Shown piece by piece: positions 36,321-44,949 of a stretch of 64,000 bases of DNA. The position numbers and the translations under genes are program-made. Origin of the DNA: Cohnella sp. GbtcB17 (GTDB lineage Bacteria > Bacillota > Bacilli > Paenibacillales > Paenibacillaceae); NCBI RefSeq assembly GCF_019091135.1, contig NZ_JAGXJW010000018.1:57639-121638 (forward strand), written 5' to 3'. How positions within the stretch are numbered: position 1 is the stretch's first letter; the number at the start of each line of letters is the position of its first letter. The notes beneath the pieces were generated by a model, which saw nothing but the letters and a program-made list of their open reading frames with translations, was not told the origin of the DNA and did no database searches.

Positions 36321-37009
36321 ACTTGCAACAGATCTATGAAAACCCGTTGTTCGGCGTGACGGTTACCGTCGGCGCCTACGTCATTGCCCTGAAGGTGCAG
36401 GGCCGTTGGAAATCGATCCATCCGTTGTTCGTCTGCTCGGGCGCGATCATCGCGCTGTTGCTGCTATTCGATATTCCTTATGACGACTACCGGGCAGGCG
36501 GCGATCTGATTACGTTCTTTCTGGGACCGGCGACCGTCGCGCTGGGCGTGCCGCTTTACAAGCAGCGGCACTTCCTCCGCCGCTACTTCGCTGCGATCCT
36601 CTCCGGCGTCACCCTCGGATCGGTGAGCGGCATCGCCGGCGCCGGGCTGCTCGTCTGGCTCATGGGCGGAACGCAGGAGCTGATGGCGACCATGATGCCG
36701 AAGTCCGTCTCCAGCGCCATCTCGGTCGAGATCGCCCGCCAGGCCGGCGGCATTCCCGAGCTCGCCGCCGTGCTGACGGTGCTGACCGGGCTGCTCGGCA
36801 GCATGGTCGGACCCGCCCTGCTGCGCCGACTGGGCATCTCCGGCGATATGCCGATCGGCGTCGCCATCGGCACCTCCTCCCACGGCATCGGCACGGGCCG
36901 CGTGATTCGGGATTCCGAGCTGCAGGGCAGCGTCAGCGGCGTGTCGATGGCGCTGGCGGGTATAGTAACGTCGCTGCTGTTTATTCCGCTGTACGGCTGG
37001 TTCCATTAG
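36317..37009 (+). CDS. LrgB/CidB-family membrane protein
   Basis: The 230-residue protein has about six to seven membrane segments and the diagnostic stretches FLGPATVALGVPLYKQR, PKSVSSAISVEIARQAGG and GVAIGTSSHGIGTGRVI. The ATGA overlap with the LrgA-like gene indicates coupled translation of the two subunits. It is the last gene of the group; only a very short palindrome with six T follows, which I do not call as a terminator. Confidence 0.94.
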   Translation: MNLQQIYENPLFGVTVTVGAYVIALKVQGRWKSIHPLFVCSGAIIALLLLFDIPYDDYRAGGDLITFFLGPATVALGVPLYKQRHFLRRYFAAILSGVTLGSVSGIAGAGLLVWLMGGTQELMATMMPKSVSSAISVEIARQAGGIPELAAVLTVLTGLLGSMVGPALLRRLGISGDMPIGVAIGTSSHGIGTGRVIRDSELQGSVSGVSMALAGIVTSLLFIPLYGWFH

Positions 37010-37049
37010 CTGTACAGCTTTTTTGCAGGTGCCTTCCCCGCCAACCTCT

Positions 37050-38048
37050 TCAGCGCGACCGCGCCACGCGAAACCCGCAGTTGCCGCTGGAGCTGTCCGG
37101 CGTGTTCGAGCTGCGCGCGGCGACGCGGTACCGGTTGCAGGAGGAGCGGCGGCACAGGTAGGAACCGCCGCGCATCGAGCGTGTGTCCGTCGGCTGGTCG
37201 AATCTCGGATTCGACGCGGCGGTGATCGAGTGGTAGGCGGGCGTGAACCAGTCCGCGCACCATTCCCACACGTTGCCTGCCATATTGTAGAGGCCGTGTC
37301 CGTTAGGGGCGTAAGCATCCACGGGAGCGGTTCCCGCGTAGCCGTCGCTCTCGTTGTTTTTCACCGGAAACTTGCCCTGCCAAATGTTGCAGCGATGCTC
37401 CCCGCCCTCCTTCAGCAAGTCCCCCCAAGGATAAGTTTTGCGGGCCAGTCCGCCCCTCGCGGCATACTCCCATTCGGCCTCGGTCGGCAGTCGCGCGCCG
37501 GCCCAGCTGCAATATGCGGCAGCGTCGTGCCAACTGACGTGGACGACCGGGTGGTCCATGCGGTCCTCGATGCCGGAGCCGGGCCCTTCGGGCTTGTCCC
37601 ACCTGGCGCCGTTCACGACGTACCACCAGGGTGTCGACTGCGGCACGTCGGTCACGCTTTGTTTGACGGCTTCGGAGACGAACAGGTGAAAGACGTAGGA
37701 CCAGCCGAAGCGCTCCGCCTCGGTGACGTAGCCGGTCGCTTCGACGAACGCTTTGAAGTCGGCGTTGGTAACGGCATGAGCCGACAGGTAAAAGCCGTCT
37801 ACCCGCACCGGCCGGGGAGGCCCTTCGCCGTCCGCGGGAAATCCGTCGGCCGCGTCCGTGCCCATGACGAACTCGCCGCCGGGAATCCATATCATATGCG
37901 ACTCAAGCTCAGGATGAGGCGATGGCCGGCGGTCAAGCCGGACGGCTTCAGGCGGCGGCGAGACGGCGCCGGCGCTGTCCGCTGGAACGGACGATCTGCG
38001 GGCGGCGCAGCAAGGTCTGACTTGTTCTTCCAAGCAGGTTCGCTCCAT
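37050..38048 (-). CDS. Formylglycine-generating enzyme (SUMF1/FGE family)
   Basis: The start at 38048 (MERTCLEEQV) gives 332 residues; the longer frame would overlap the chromate-transporter gene. The FGE domain begins at HMIWIPGGEFVMGTDAADG and continues with FYLSAHAVTNADFKAFVEATGYVTEAERFGW and RLPTEAEWEYAARGG. It ends GGSYLCRRSSCNRYRVAARS, with both active-site Cys (about 299 and 304). This is the copper-dependent FGE arrangement that oxidises a sulfatase Cys to formylglycine using O2. No sulfatase is in the window, so its client is elsewhere. No signal peptide. Confidence 0.93.
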   Translation of the reverse strand: MERTCLEEQVRPCCAARRSSVPADSAGAVSPPPEAVRLDRRPSPHPELESHMIWIPGGEFVMGTDAADGFPADGEGPPRPVRVDGFYLSAHAVTNADFKAFVEATGYVTEAERFGWSYVFHLFVSEAVKQSVTDVPQSTPWWYVVNGARWDKPEGPGSGIEDRMDHPVVHVSWHDAAAYCSWAGARLPTEAEWEYAARGGLARKTYPWGDLLKEGGEHRCNIWQGKFPVKNNESDGYAGTAPVDAYAPNGHGLYNMAGNVWEWCADWFTPAYHSITAASNPRFDQPTDTRSMRGGSYLCRRSSCNRYRVAARSSNTPDSSSGNCGFRVARSR

Positions 38049-38083
38049 TCGCTTAGGGATTAAAGGCTGCTCCGATAAGCCGG

Positions 38084-38626
38084 CTAGCCGTAGAGCGCGA
38101 TACCGACCAGACCGGATATGAGAATGACGACAAACGGATGCTTGTGCAAATAGACGAGCGCGAACAGGGAGCCGACGAATATCGCGAGCTGGCACCAGGT
38201 CCGCCAATCCGGCGCAGTCGTCAGCATGCCGGCATGCCGCGCGAACGACACGGCCGCATAGGCGACAAGTCCGACGACGACGGCCCGCAAGCCGTAGAAG
38301 GCGGCTGCCACCCGAGGATTGTCGCGATAGCGGAAAAAAAGCTTGCCCGCGGCCAGAATGAGCGCGAACGAAGGCAGCAAGACGGCCAGCGCCGCTAAAG
38401 CTGCTCCGAGCCACCCTGCTTGCCGAAAACCGACGGCTACCGCGATGTTCGTCGCGATCGGGCCGGGCGACATGCCTGCGACGGCTACGATGTCCGCGAG
38501 CTGGCTCGCCTCCATCCAGCGATAGCGGTTCACAATCTCTTCCTGAATGAGCGGGATCATTGCATAGCCGCCGCCGAACGAGACGAGCCCGACGAGGAAA
38601 AACATGGCGAACAGATCGATCAGCAT
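38084..38626 (-). CDS. Chromate transporter, half-size subunit (ChrA domain)
   Basis: The 180-residue protein has about six hydrophobic segments and the CHR-domain motifs SFGGGYAMIPLIQEE and VAGMSPGPIATNIAVAVGFR. Short-chain CHR proteins function as pairs, and a second half-gene lies 24 bases upstream in the same direction. The complex exports chromate or related oxyanions by antiport. The FGE gene follows 35 bases downstream. Confidence 0.92.
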   Translation of the reverse strand: MLIDLFAMFFLVGLVSFGGGYAMIPLIQEEIVNRYRWMEASQLADIVAVAGMSPGPIATNIAVAVGFRQAGWLGAALAALAVLLPSFALILAAGKLFFRYRDNPRVAAAFYGLRAVVVGLVAYAAVSFARHAGMLTTAPDWRTWCQLAIFVGSLFALVYLHKHPFVVILISGLVGIALYG

Positions 38627-38650
38627 GCCCTCAACCTCATTTGCTCAGAA

Positions 38651-39250
38651 TTATATCATGTAATCGTAGACAGGCTCTTTGTCCTTGATTTTTGTGTCCT
38701 TGCCGCTTAGCGCGCGGAAATGAACCCATAGCATGCCGGCTATTGCGCCCAGGGCGATGACCCATAGCGGATGGATGCCGGTAAAAAGCAGGAGCGCGGC
38801 CGCCGCCGCAAGCGTGCCTGAGGCGAAGTCCACGATCGAAGAGCGGGCGACCTTAATCGCCGCGAAGGCGATGAGCGCGGCGACCGTGGCGCGTACCGCG
38901 GTGAACGCCGCTTCGATTTTCGGATTGTCCTTGAATTGAACGTAGAAGATCGACAAGACGATCATGAGCGCGAAGGTAGGCAGGCAGATGCCGAGCAGCG
39001 CCGCGATCGCGCCGGATACGCCGGCGATCCGGTAGCCGATGAAGGCGGCCGAATTTGCGGCGACGGCGCCGGGCACGGTGCCGGATACCGCGAACAAATC
39101 GGCGATTTCCTCTTCGCGCAGCCAGTTTTTCTTTTCGACGACCTCGCGTTCGATCGCCGGGATTAGCGCGTATCCGCCGCCGAACGTTAAAGGGCTCATT
39201 TTCAAAAATACGAGGAATAGCGAGAGCTGGAGCTTTCTTTTATCGGTCAT
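38651..39250 (-). CDS. Chromate transporter, half-size subunit (ChrA domain)
   Basis: Start 39250 is decided by GGGAGG seven bases upstream. The 199-residue protein carries the CHR motifs TFGGGYALIPAIEREVVEKKNW and VSGTVPGAVAANSAAFIGYRIAG, with about six membrane segments. Its short charged C-terminal tail is KDTKIKDKEPVYDYMI. With the following gene it forms a two-gene ChrA pair that would act as one inverted-topology transporter. Confidence 0.93.
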   Translation of the reverse strand: MTDKRKLQLSLFLVFLKMSPLTFGGGYALIPAIEREVVEKKNWLREEEIADLFAVSGTVPGAVAANSAAFIGYRIAGVSGAIAALLGICLPTFALMIVLSIFYVQFKDNPKIEAAFTAVRATVAALIAFAAIKVARSSIVDFASGTLAAAAALLLFTGIHPLWVIALGAIAGMLWVHFRALSGKDTKIKDKEPVYDYMI

Positions 39251-39421
39251 GGTGAAACCTCCCGTCTTCAACAGTATAACATCTTAAATCCAAAATGGAA
39301 TTAAGTTTGAAATATTGGGCTAAAATAAAGCGGGAATCGAATTTTAATCTCTTTTCTTTTTTTCATTTTGAAATTAAACCGACCGGAGGACCGTGATATG
39401 GCTCGCCGTAAGGTGTTTCGA

Positions 39422-39427
39422 TATAAT
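39422..39427 (+). promoter_or_regulatory. Probable -10 element of the ROK gene
   Basis: TATAAT lies 49 bases before the start at 39476 in an otherwise AT-rich 225-bp divergent gap; the sequence 17 bases upstream is a poor -35. Confidence 0.4.
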
Positions 39428-39475
39428 AATAGGAACGATTAGAGCCGAACGAACGAGTGAGGAAGTGCCCTGTCC

Positions 39476-40672
39476 ATGGATCGCGCGAATCGAGTGCCCA
39501 CGTCAAAGGAATTGATCTACCGCCATATCGCCGAGCAAGGCGCGGCGTCCAAGGCAGAGCTGCTGGAGCGTTTCCGGATTCCGAGCAGCACGCTTACGCG
39601 TACGCTCGAAGAGATGACCGCGGACAGGCTTATTCAGGCTTCGGGTCTCGGCCCTTCCAGCGGCGGCAGAAGGCCGATCGTATACGAGACGAATCCGGCA
39701 TTCGGTTACTTTTTCGGCCTGGAGATATCCCGTTCCCATGCTTCGCTCGGCTTCTTCGACGTCCGCATGAACCCGATGTCGTTCACCCGCTGGCGCATGG
39801 ACGAAGCGATGACGCCGGACAAGCTGATCGCGCACGCGGAGAAGACGGTCAAGGCCATCCTGTTCGATCACAAGATCGAGCCCGGCCAGGTGAAGGGCTT
39901 CGGCATCGGTGCCGTCGGACCGCTGGACCGCGAGCGGGGCATCGTGCTTCGGCCGCTCCACTTCGCGGCGCCGGGCTGGCAGGACGTCCCGATCTGCCGG
40001 ATGGCCGAGGAAGCGACCGGGTTCAAGACGCGTCTCGAAAACGGCGCGAACGCAGCGCTCATGGGCGAGCGCTGGGCGCTGCGGCGTGCCAATCCCCAGC
40101 ATATGCTGTACGTGCATGCCGGGATCGGGCTGCGCTCCGCGATGATGTCGAACGGCCGGATCGTCCATGGCTCGATCGATCTGGAGGGCGCAGTCGGGCA
40201 GATGATCATCCAGGCGGACGGCGCGCGGCTGCACGAGGGCGGCAACTTCGGCGCCCTGGAGGCGTACGCCTCCATTCAGGCGCTCGAGAAGCAGGCGCAA
40301 TCGCAAGCCAAGCTGGGACGCGGCGGCTGGACGGAGCGGCTACGGCGCGCGCCGGAGCAGATTCGCTACGACGACGTGCTGCAGGCGCTGCGGGAGGGAC
40401 ATCCGTCCGCGGTCGAGCTGTTCGACGGCGCGGCGGTCTACCTGGGCATCGGCCTCGCCAATATGATCAACATGTTCCACCCGGAGACCGTCATCCTGGG
40501 CGGGTCGCTCATCTACTCGGATGAACGCTTTTACCGAACCGCCATCGAGACTGCCCGCCAGAACGTTTACTACTATCCGACGTACCAGCCGGTTTTCACC
40601 AAAGGCGAGCTGCGCGAGGACGCCGTCGCCACCGGCGCCGCGCTCATGATGTGGAGAGGGATGGAGATCTAG
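39476..40672 (+). CDS. ROK-family transcriptional regulator without the zinc motif
   Basis: The 398-residue protein has a MarR-like winged helix (residues 8-70, SKAELLERFRIPSSTLTRTLEEM) and a ROK domain. The zinc-binding segment, usually CxCGxxGCLE, reads HEGGNFGALEAYAS, so the three Cys are absent. ROK regulators (XylR/NagC type) bind sugars or sugar phosphates, and zinc loss is seen in some members. GAGGAAG precedes the ATG. It is divergent from the chromate transporters and 5' of the secreted glycan locus, whose genes may be its targets. Confidence 0.92.
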   Translation: MDRANRVPTSKELIYRHIAEQGAASKAELLERFRIPSSTLTRTLEEMTADRLIQASGLGPSSGGRRPIVYETNPAFGYFFGLEISRSHASLGFFDVRMNPMSFTRWRMDEAMTPDKLIAHAEKTVKAILFDHKIEPGQVKGFGIGAVGPLDRERGIVLRPLHFAAPGWQDVPICRMAEEATGFKTRLENGANAALMGERWALRRANPQHMLYVHAGIGLRSAMMSNGRIVHGSIDLEGAVGQMIIQADGARLHEGGNFGALEAYASIQALEKQAQSQAKLGRGGWTERLRRAPEQIRYDDVLQALREGHPSAVELFDGAAVYLGIGLANMINMFHPETVILGGSLIYSDERFYRTAIETARQNVYYYPTYQPVFTKGELREDAVATGAALMMWRGMEI

Positions 40673-40675
40673 AGC

Positions 40676-40703
40676 AGCCGGTTCCCGGGGAACCGGCTTT
40701 TTT
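40676..40703 (+). terminator. Intrinsic terminator after the ROK gene
   Basis: AGCCGGTTCC pairs with GGAACCGGCT around a four-base CCGG-like turn, followed by six T. Confidence 0.88.
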
Positions 40704-40725
40704 GCGCAAATTCGCGCCTTGATCC

Positions 40726-40743
40726 TAATCCAGTCCAGAAAAA
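40726..40743 (+). promoter_or_regulatory. 18-bp motif shared with the importer promoter region
   Basis: The site reads TAATCCAGTCCAGAAAAA. It matches 47740-47757 at 15 of 18 positions and both lie upstream of the genes flanking the two-component pair. It is a candidate site for the AraC-type response regulator at 44950. Confidence 0.5.
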
Positions 40744-40824
40744 TACGAACACAGTCCTGTCTGCTTGCCCGTCGACGGCGTTAAAATCGAAAAAGAAAGG
40801 CGGTAACGGATTCGATGTAAGTTT

Positions 40825-40840
40825 TGAAAGCGCTTAATTA
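40825..40840. promoter_or_regulatory. AAGCGCTT palindrome (CcpA/LacI-type site)
   Basis: TTGAAAGCGCTTAA lies 67-82 bases before the GTG at 40907. It resembles a catabolite-responsive element but matches the CcpA consensus only in part. Confidence 0.5.
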
Positions 40841-40906
40841 AAATAACGGAGACGACCTCGTCCTCTGATTACATAGATTCCACTCCTCACGAAAGGGCGG
40901 GAACCC

Positions 40907-43900
40907 GTGACAACACTGATGGAAAAGATGAAGAGAGGCAAGTGCTGGCGCGCCAAAGGCTGGCTAGCGCTGCTGCCGGCGGCGCTGGCGCTATTCGCGT
41001 TCGGCGGCAGATCGGAAGCGCTGAGCGACTGGCAGTTGATGAAAACGGAAGGCTTTGAGGACGGCTATTGGAGCACTTCGGCATCGGGTTCCGGCAGCGC
41101 GGTTTACGATACAACGGTCAAATCGGAAGGGACGCGAAGCTTGCACCTGAACGGATCGGCCGTCAGCAGCCAAGCTTATGCGGAAAAGTCGATTGCGATC
41201 GCTTCGGGCCAATACCGGGTCAGCGTTGATGTATACCCGGTCTCGATCACGGGGGAGATGGTGGTGGCGTTCGCCAAGGATGCGGACTTTACCGAGGAAT
41301 TCTTCTATTTTATCGTCGATCAGAACCGACAGTTCAAGGTGCGCTACTTCGACACGTCCGGCGGCATTCACGATACGACGACCTCGGGCACGCTGAACGC
41401 CAATCAATGGAATACGCTGGAGCTGACGGTCAATTGGGTGGACGGCGTCATCACGCCCAAGCTGAACGGAACGGCGTTATCCGCCATTGCGGCGACCGGC
41501 ATCCGGCAAGGGGCGATCGTCAAAAGCCGGATCGGCGACTGGTGGGACGGAGGGAATTACGGCAACGTCTACTTCGACAATCTGAAAATCACGACCTACG
41601 CGGACACGTCGAAGACGCCGCTGCAGAAAGCGGAAGCGGTCGCGGAGCTATACCGGCAGCGGGCCCAGCAGCTGTCCAAGCTGTGGTCGAGCGGCACAGT
41701 TCCCGGCACGGCCAAGGATAACTTGCTGGAGATGGGGCAGCGCTATGACCTACTCGGCCTCAATTCCATTTACCTGCTCAACGGGAATGCAACGTTCAAG
41801 CAGGCGTACAACGATTACGTGACGGCCGCCTACACGGACGGCGTCGGCATTCACGTCCGCAGCGGCGGCATCCGCTATTCCTTCACGACCGCTTACGAAG
41901 GCACGCCTATCGTGCACAAATGGCTGCAGCCCGCCCCCAACGACGTGGTCATGCTGCAGCGGCCGGGCGACTATGCGGCGCTCTGGAACCGCGCCTATGC
42001 GGACCGCACGACCCAAAGCAACTACTGGGGCACGCATTACTGGATGCCGTATTCGTACTTCTGGGAAAATATCGTGGACTTGAACACCTACGCGTACCAG
42101 TTGAATTTTAACGAGATGGGGGACAGCGGCGCGAGATCTTTCGCGAACCTGTGGTTCTTGTACCAATCGACCGGAGACGCGAAGTGGAAGGCGCAATTCG
42201 ACAACATCCTGGACACGGCCTGGCGCGAACGAAGCGACCTGACGAATCTGATGCCGAATTACAACAGCGGGAGCGGCCGCAGCGGCCATCCGTTCGGCGA
42301 CAGCTTCGACGTGTACGGTCTGGACGTCGGCGCGTTCGACCTCTATAACTTTTTGCTGAGCCTTTACGATCTGTACGGCGAGCAGAAGTATTACGACATC
42401 GTGAAGACGCAGGCGGACAGTTGGATCAAATACGGCTGGCAGAAGGACCCGATCGGCGGCGGCTGGTTCGGCCGCAACGGCTCGCCCGATTCGGGCAGCG
42501 CCTTTACCGCGCCGTGGCACTTTTTCGAATGGCAGGCCGGCGTCGTCATGGCCCGGATGGCCGAGACGACGGGCGATTTGCGCTACCGCCAGTATGCGAC
42601 GGACATTCTCGCGTATTTGCGCAACCAAAAGTGGCGGATGGAGGACAAGTCCATTTTGTTGTCCGCGCAGTTGGCGGGATACCTTTATATGCAAACCCGC
42701 GATACAGCCTACTGGGACATCTATAACGAATTCATCGATTATTTCGAGCATGCGTACGTCGCGAACGACTGGATCTATACAACCTCTTATATCGACACGT
42801 ACGAGGGCGGCAGCGGTCCCGATATCAACAATATCGGCAACGGCAGCACCCATTTCTGGACGGTGGGCATGTACATTCACAGCAAGCTCATGCAGGACGA
42901 GATGAAGTCGATGCTGGCGCCGAACCCGTTTCAGATGATGTATCCGGTCGCGGTCAATTCTCCGATCCTGCCTCCGGCCGACAAGTTCAGCTCGCTCACG
43001 ATCGCGGGCGCGAACAAAAATATCATCCAGGCCACTCGAACCGAAACCTCTGCCCAAAACGTGTTCATATCCGTCGGCGGCCTGGTGACGAACGGGTATA
43101 CGAACTTCGCGGTACAGGATGGCAACAACGCGGCGCTGAGCTTCAGCTTGATCGACGTGAGCGGCTATTGGTACATCAAAGTACCGTCCACGACCGCTCA
43201 AATCATCAAGGTGACAGGCTCGGCGGATACGGCGGCGCCGGGACAGACGACCGGACTTGGCGTCGCGAACGTCAGCGACACGAAGCTTGCGTTGAGCTGG
43301 ACGGCGAGCACGGCGAGCGACCTTCGCTATTACGAGGTTTACCGAGGGACGACCAGCGGATTCACGCCGGGAGCGGGCAGCCTGATCGCCATTCCGCAGA
43401 CGAACAAGTGGCTGGATACGAATCTGCTGCCCGGCCAGACCTACTATTACAAGGTGCTGGCGGTAGACAAGGCGGGCAACAAGGGCGTCGCATCGAGTCA
43501 GGCAAGCGGCACGGCGACGACGGTGCAGACGGCGAAGCTGATCGACGACATGAACAGCTTTGCGAAAATGTACAGCCATACGGCGGGCCTGAGCTTCGAT
43601 GCTTCTTCTCCATCCGGCTTCGAGGACGATACGAGCCGACTGATGCGCATGACGAACACCGCCGAGTCGATCGTTTACAACCAGAACGGCATGGACAGCG
43701 TGAAGCTGTTCGCCTATTGGTCGGATAACGATACGACAATCAATCATTTCAAGTTCTATTTATCGTCCACCGACAGCAATTATAAGGAGATTACGCCGCT
43801 GACGATCGAGGACAAAGGCGGGACGAAAAGAAGAATCGTATATACGCTGCCGGAGCTGCCTCCTGACGCGAATTTCCTGAAGATCGCTTACGCGGAATCC

Positions 43901-44806
43901 GATTCGCCTGTCGCTTATCCGCAATTGGGCCGAATCGAGATTGGCTACCGCACGGGAACGACGCAGACGGATTACGTGCTCAAAGATCCGTTGGACAATT
44001 CGACCGTGACGTACAACATGGATGCGGGACTGGACTTCGACTACAGCAGCGTTCCTTCTTTTGAAGGAGACCGAAGCAGGCTGAAGCGCACGACGCTCAG
44101 CTACAATACCGCGACCTATTACGCGAACGACATCAAAGGCTTCGAGATGAACGCCTTCTGGTGGGAAGGCGATACGACGGTCACGCACTTCAAGTTTTAC
44201 GGTTCGGCCGACGGCATCGCCTTTAGCGAGATTACGCCGGTCATCGCGGATCTGGGCGGCACGTGGAAAAAGATCAAATATACGAAAAGCGGGCTGACCA
44301 ACGTCAATTTCCTGAAAATCGAATTCAGGGATATGGATTCATATCCTTGGGCTTCGCAGATCGCAAACGTGGATTTGACGTACGGTGGCAAGATGCTTGT
44401 CGACAACCTCGACGACCTGAAATGGACGAAAAGCGCGACCAACACGGTTATTCTGGATTCGTCGGCTTGGGCGAACTTCGGCGGCGACCGGAGCCGGGTG
44501 TCCCGCACGGCGAACGCGGCGGATCGGCTGGTTTATCAGGTGACGGGGATGACCGGCTTCACGGTGCGCGCGCATTGGTGGGAATCGGACTCGACGGTCG
44601 ACCATTTCAAGCTCTACACCTCCGCGGACGGCGTTAATTACACGCAGGTAACGCCTGCCGTCAGCGATCAGGGAGGCGTATGGAGAAGAGTGATGTACTT
44701 TCAATCAGGTCTCAGCGGGGTCAATTACCTGAAGATCGAATTCGCGGACACGGACACCGGCCAGATCTTTACGCCGCAGCTCGGCAGCGTCTGGATTGCC
44801 TATTAA
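40907..44806 (+). CDS. Large secreted multimodular protein with an alpha/alpha-barrel catalytic-like domain
   Basis: The 1299-residue protein starts at GTG with AAAGGGCGG upstream and has a signal peptide (basic KMKRGKCWRAKGW, hydrophobic WLALLPAALALFAF, cleavage after about residue 38). Residues ~45-235 look like a LamG/concanavalin-type sandwich. Residues ~265-690 are helical with repeated W/Y/G-rich motifs (ENIVDLNTYAYQLNF, SFDVYGLDVGAFDLYNF, APWHFFEWQAGVVMARM) typical of (alpha/alpha)6 glycosidases or lyases, but no known family fits securely. A fibronectin III module (~775-870) and three ~135-residue C-terminal modules follow. It is probably the outer glycan-degrading enzyme of the locus. 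Confidence 0.75.
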   Translation: MTTLMEKMKRGKCWRAKGWLALLPAALALFAFGGRSEALSDWQLMKTEGFEDGYWSTSASGSGSAVYDTTVKSEGTRSLHLNGSAVSSQAYAEKSIAIASGQYRVSVDVYPVSITGEMVVAFAKDADFTEEFFYFIVDQNRQFKVRYFDTSGGIHDTTTSGTLNANQWNTLELTVNWVDGVITPKLNGTALSAIAATGIRQGAIVKSRIGDWWDGGNYGNVYFDNLKITTYADTSKTPLQKAEAVAELYRQRAQQLSKLWSSGTVPGTAKDNLLEMGQRYDLLGLNSIYLLNGNATFKQAYNDYVTAAYTDGVGIHVRSGGIRYSFTTAYEGTPIVHKWLQPAPNDVVMLQRPGDYAALWNRAYADRTTQSNYWGTHYWMPYSYFWENIVDLNTYAYQLNFNEMGDSGARSFANLWFLYQSTGDAKWKAQFDNILDTAWRERSDLTNLMPNYNSGSGRSGHPFGDSFDVYGLDVGAFDLYNFLLSLYDLYGEQKYYDIVKTQADSWIKYGWQKDPIGGGWFGRNGSPDSGSAFTAPWHFFEWQAGVVMARMAETTGDLRYRQYATDILAYLRNQKWRMEDKSILLSAQLAGYLYMQTRDTAYWDIYNEFIDYFEHAYVANDWIYTTSYIDTYEGGSGPDINNIGNGSTHFWTVGMYIHSKLMQDEMKSMLAPNPFQMMYPVAVNSPILPPADKFSSLTIAGANKNIIQATRTETSAQNVFISVGGLVTNGYTNFAVQDGNNAALSFSLIDVSGYWYIKVPSTTAQIIKVTGSADTAAPGQTTGLGVANVSDTKLALSWTASTASDLRYYEVYRGTTSGFTPGAGSLIAIPQTNKWLDTNLLPGQTYYYKVLAVDKAGNKGVASSQASGTATTVQTAKLIDDMNSFAKMYSHTAGLSFDASSPSGFEDDTSRLMRMTNTAESIVYNQNGMDSVKLFAYWSDNDTTINHFKFYLSSTDSNYKEITPLTIEDKGGTKRRIVYTLPELPPDANFLKIAYAESDSPVAYPQLGRIEIGYRTGTTQTDYVLKDPLDNSTVTYNMDAGLDFDYSSVPSFEGDRSRLKRTTLSYNTATYYANDIKGFEMNAFWWEGDTTVTHFKFYGSADGIAFSEITPVIADLGGTWKKIKYTKSGLTNVNFLKIEFRDMDSYPWASQIANVDLTYGGKMLVDNLDDLKWTKSATNTVILDSSAWANFGGDRSRVSRTANAADRLVYQVTGMTGFTVRAHWWESDSTVDHFKLYTSADGVNYTQVTPAVSDQGGVWRRVMYFQSGLSGVNYLKIEFADTDTGQIFTPQLGSVWIAY

Positions 44807-44842
44807 GCATTAAGCGCTAAGTGCGGCGGTGTCGGCTGCAGG

Positions 44843-44872
44843 GCGGCTTCTTCTCCGGGAGAAGCCGCTTTT
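44843..44872 (+). terminator. Intrinsic terminator after the 1299-residue gene
   Basis: GCGGCTTCT pairs with AGAAGCCGC around an 8-nt loop and is followed by four T. It separates the secreted protein gene from the two-component genes. Confidence 0.85.
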
Positions 44873-44949
44873 GCCTCCCATATCTCTATGAAAGCCGACA
44901 GGGTTCTGGGATAATAGATGAATCCGCTTGCAAAGTGAGGGACGCCCAA

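Noticed and set aside
37008..37024. AGCTGTACAGCT followed by six T as a terminator
   Set aside because: A 12-bp self-complementary sequence leaves no room for a loop with a stable stem.
38049..38414. N-terminal extension of the formylglycine-generating enzyme
   Set aside because: The longer frame overlaps the chromate transporter gene and has no ribosome binding site; the FGE family start fits 38048.
41750..43747. 665-residue minus-strand ORF
   Set aside because: It is antisense to the 1299-residue protein gene; high-GC codon use leaves that frame open, and it has no ribosome binding site or recognisable domain.
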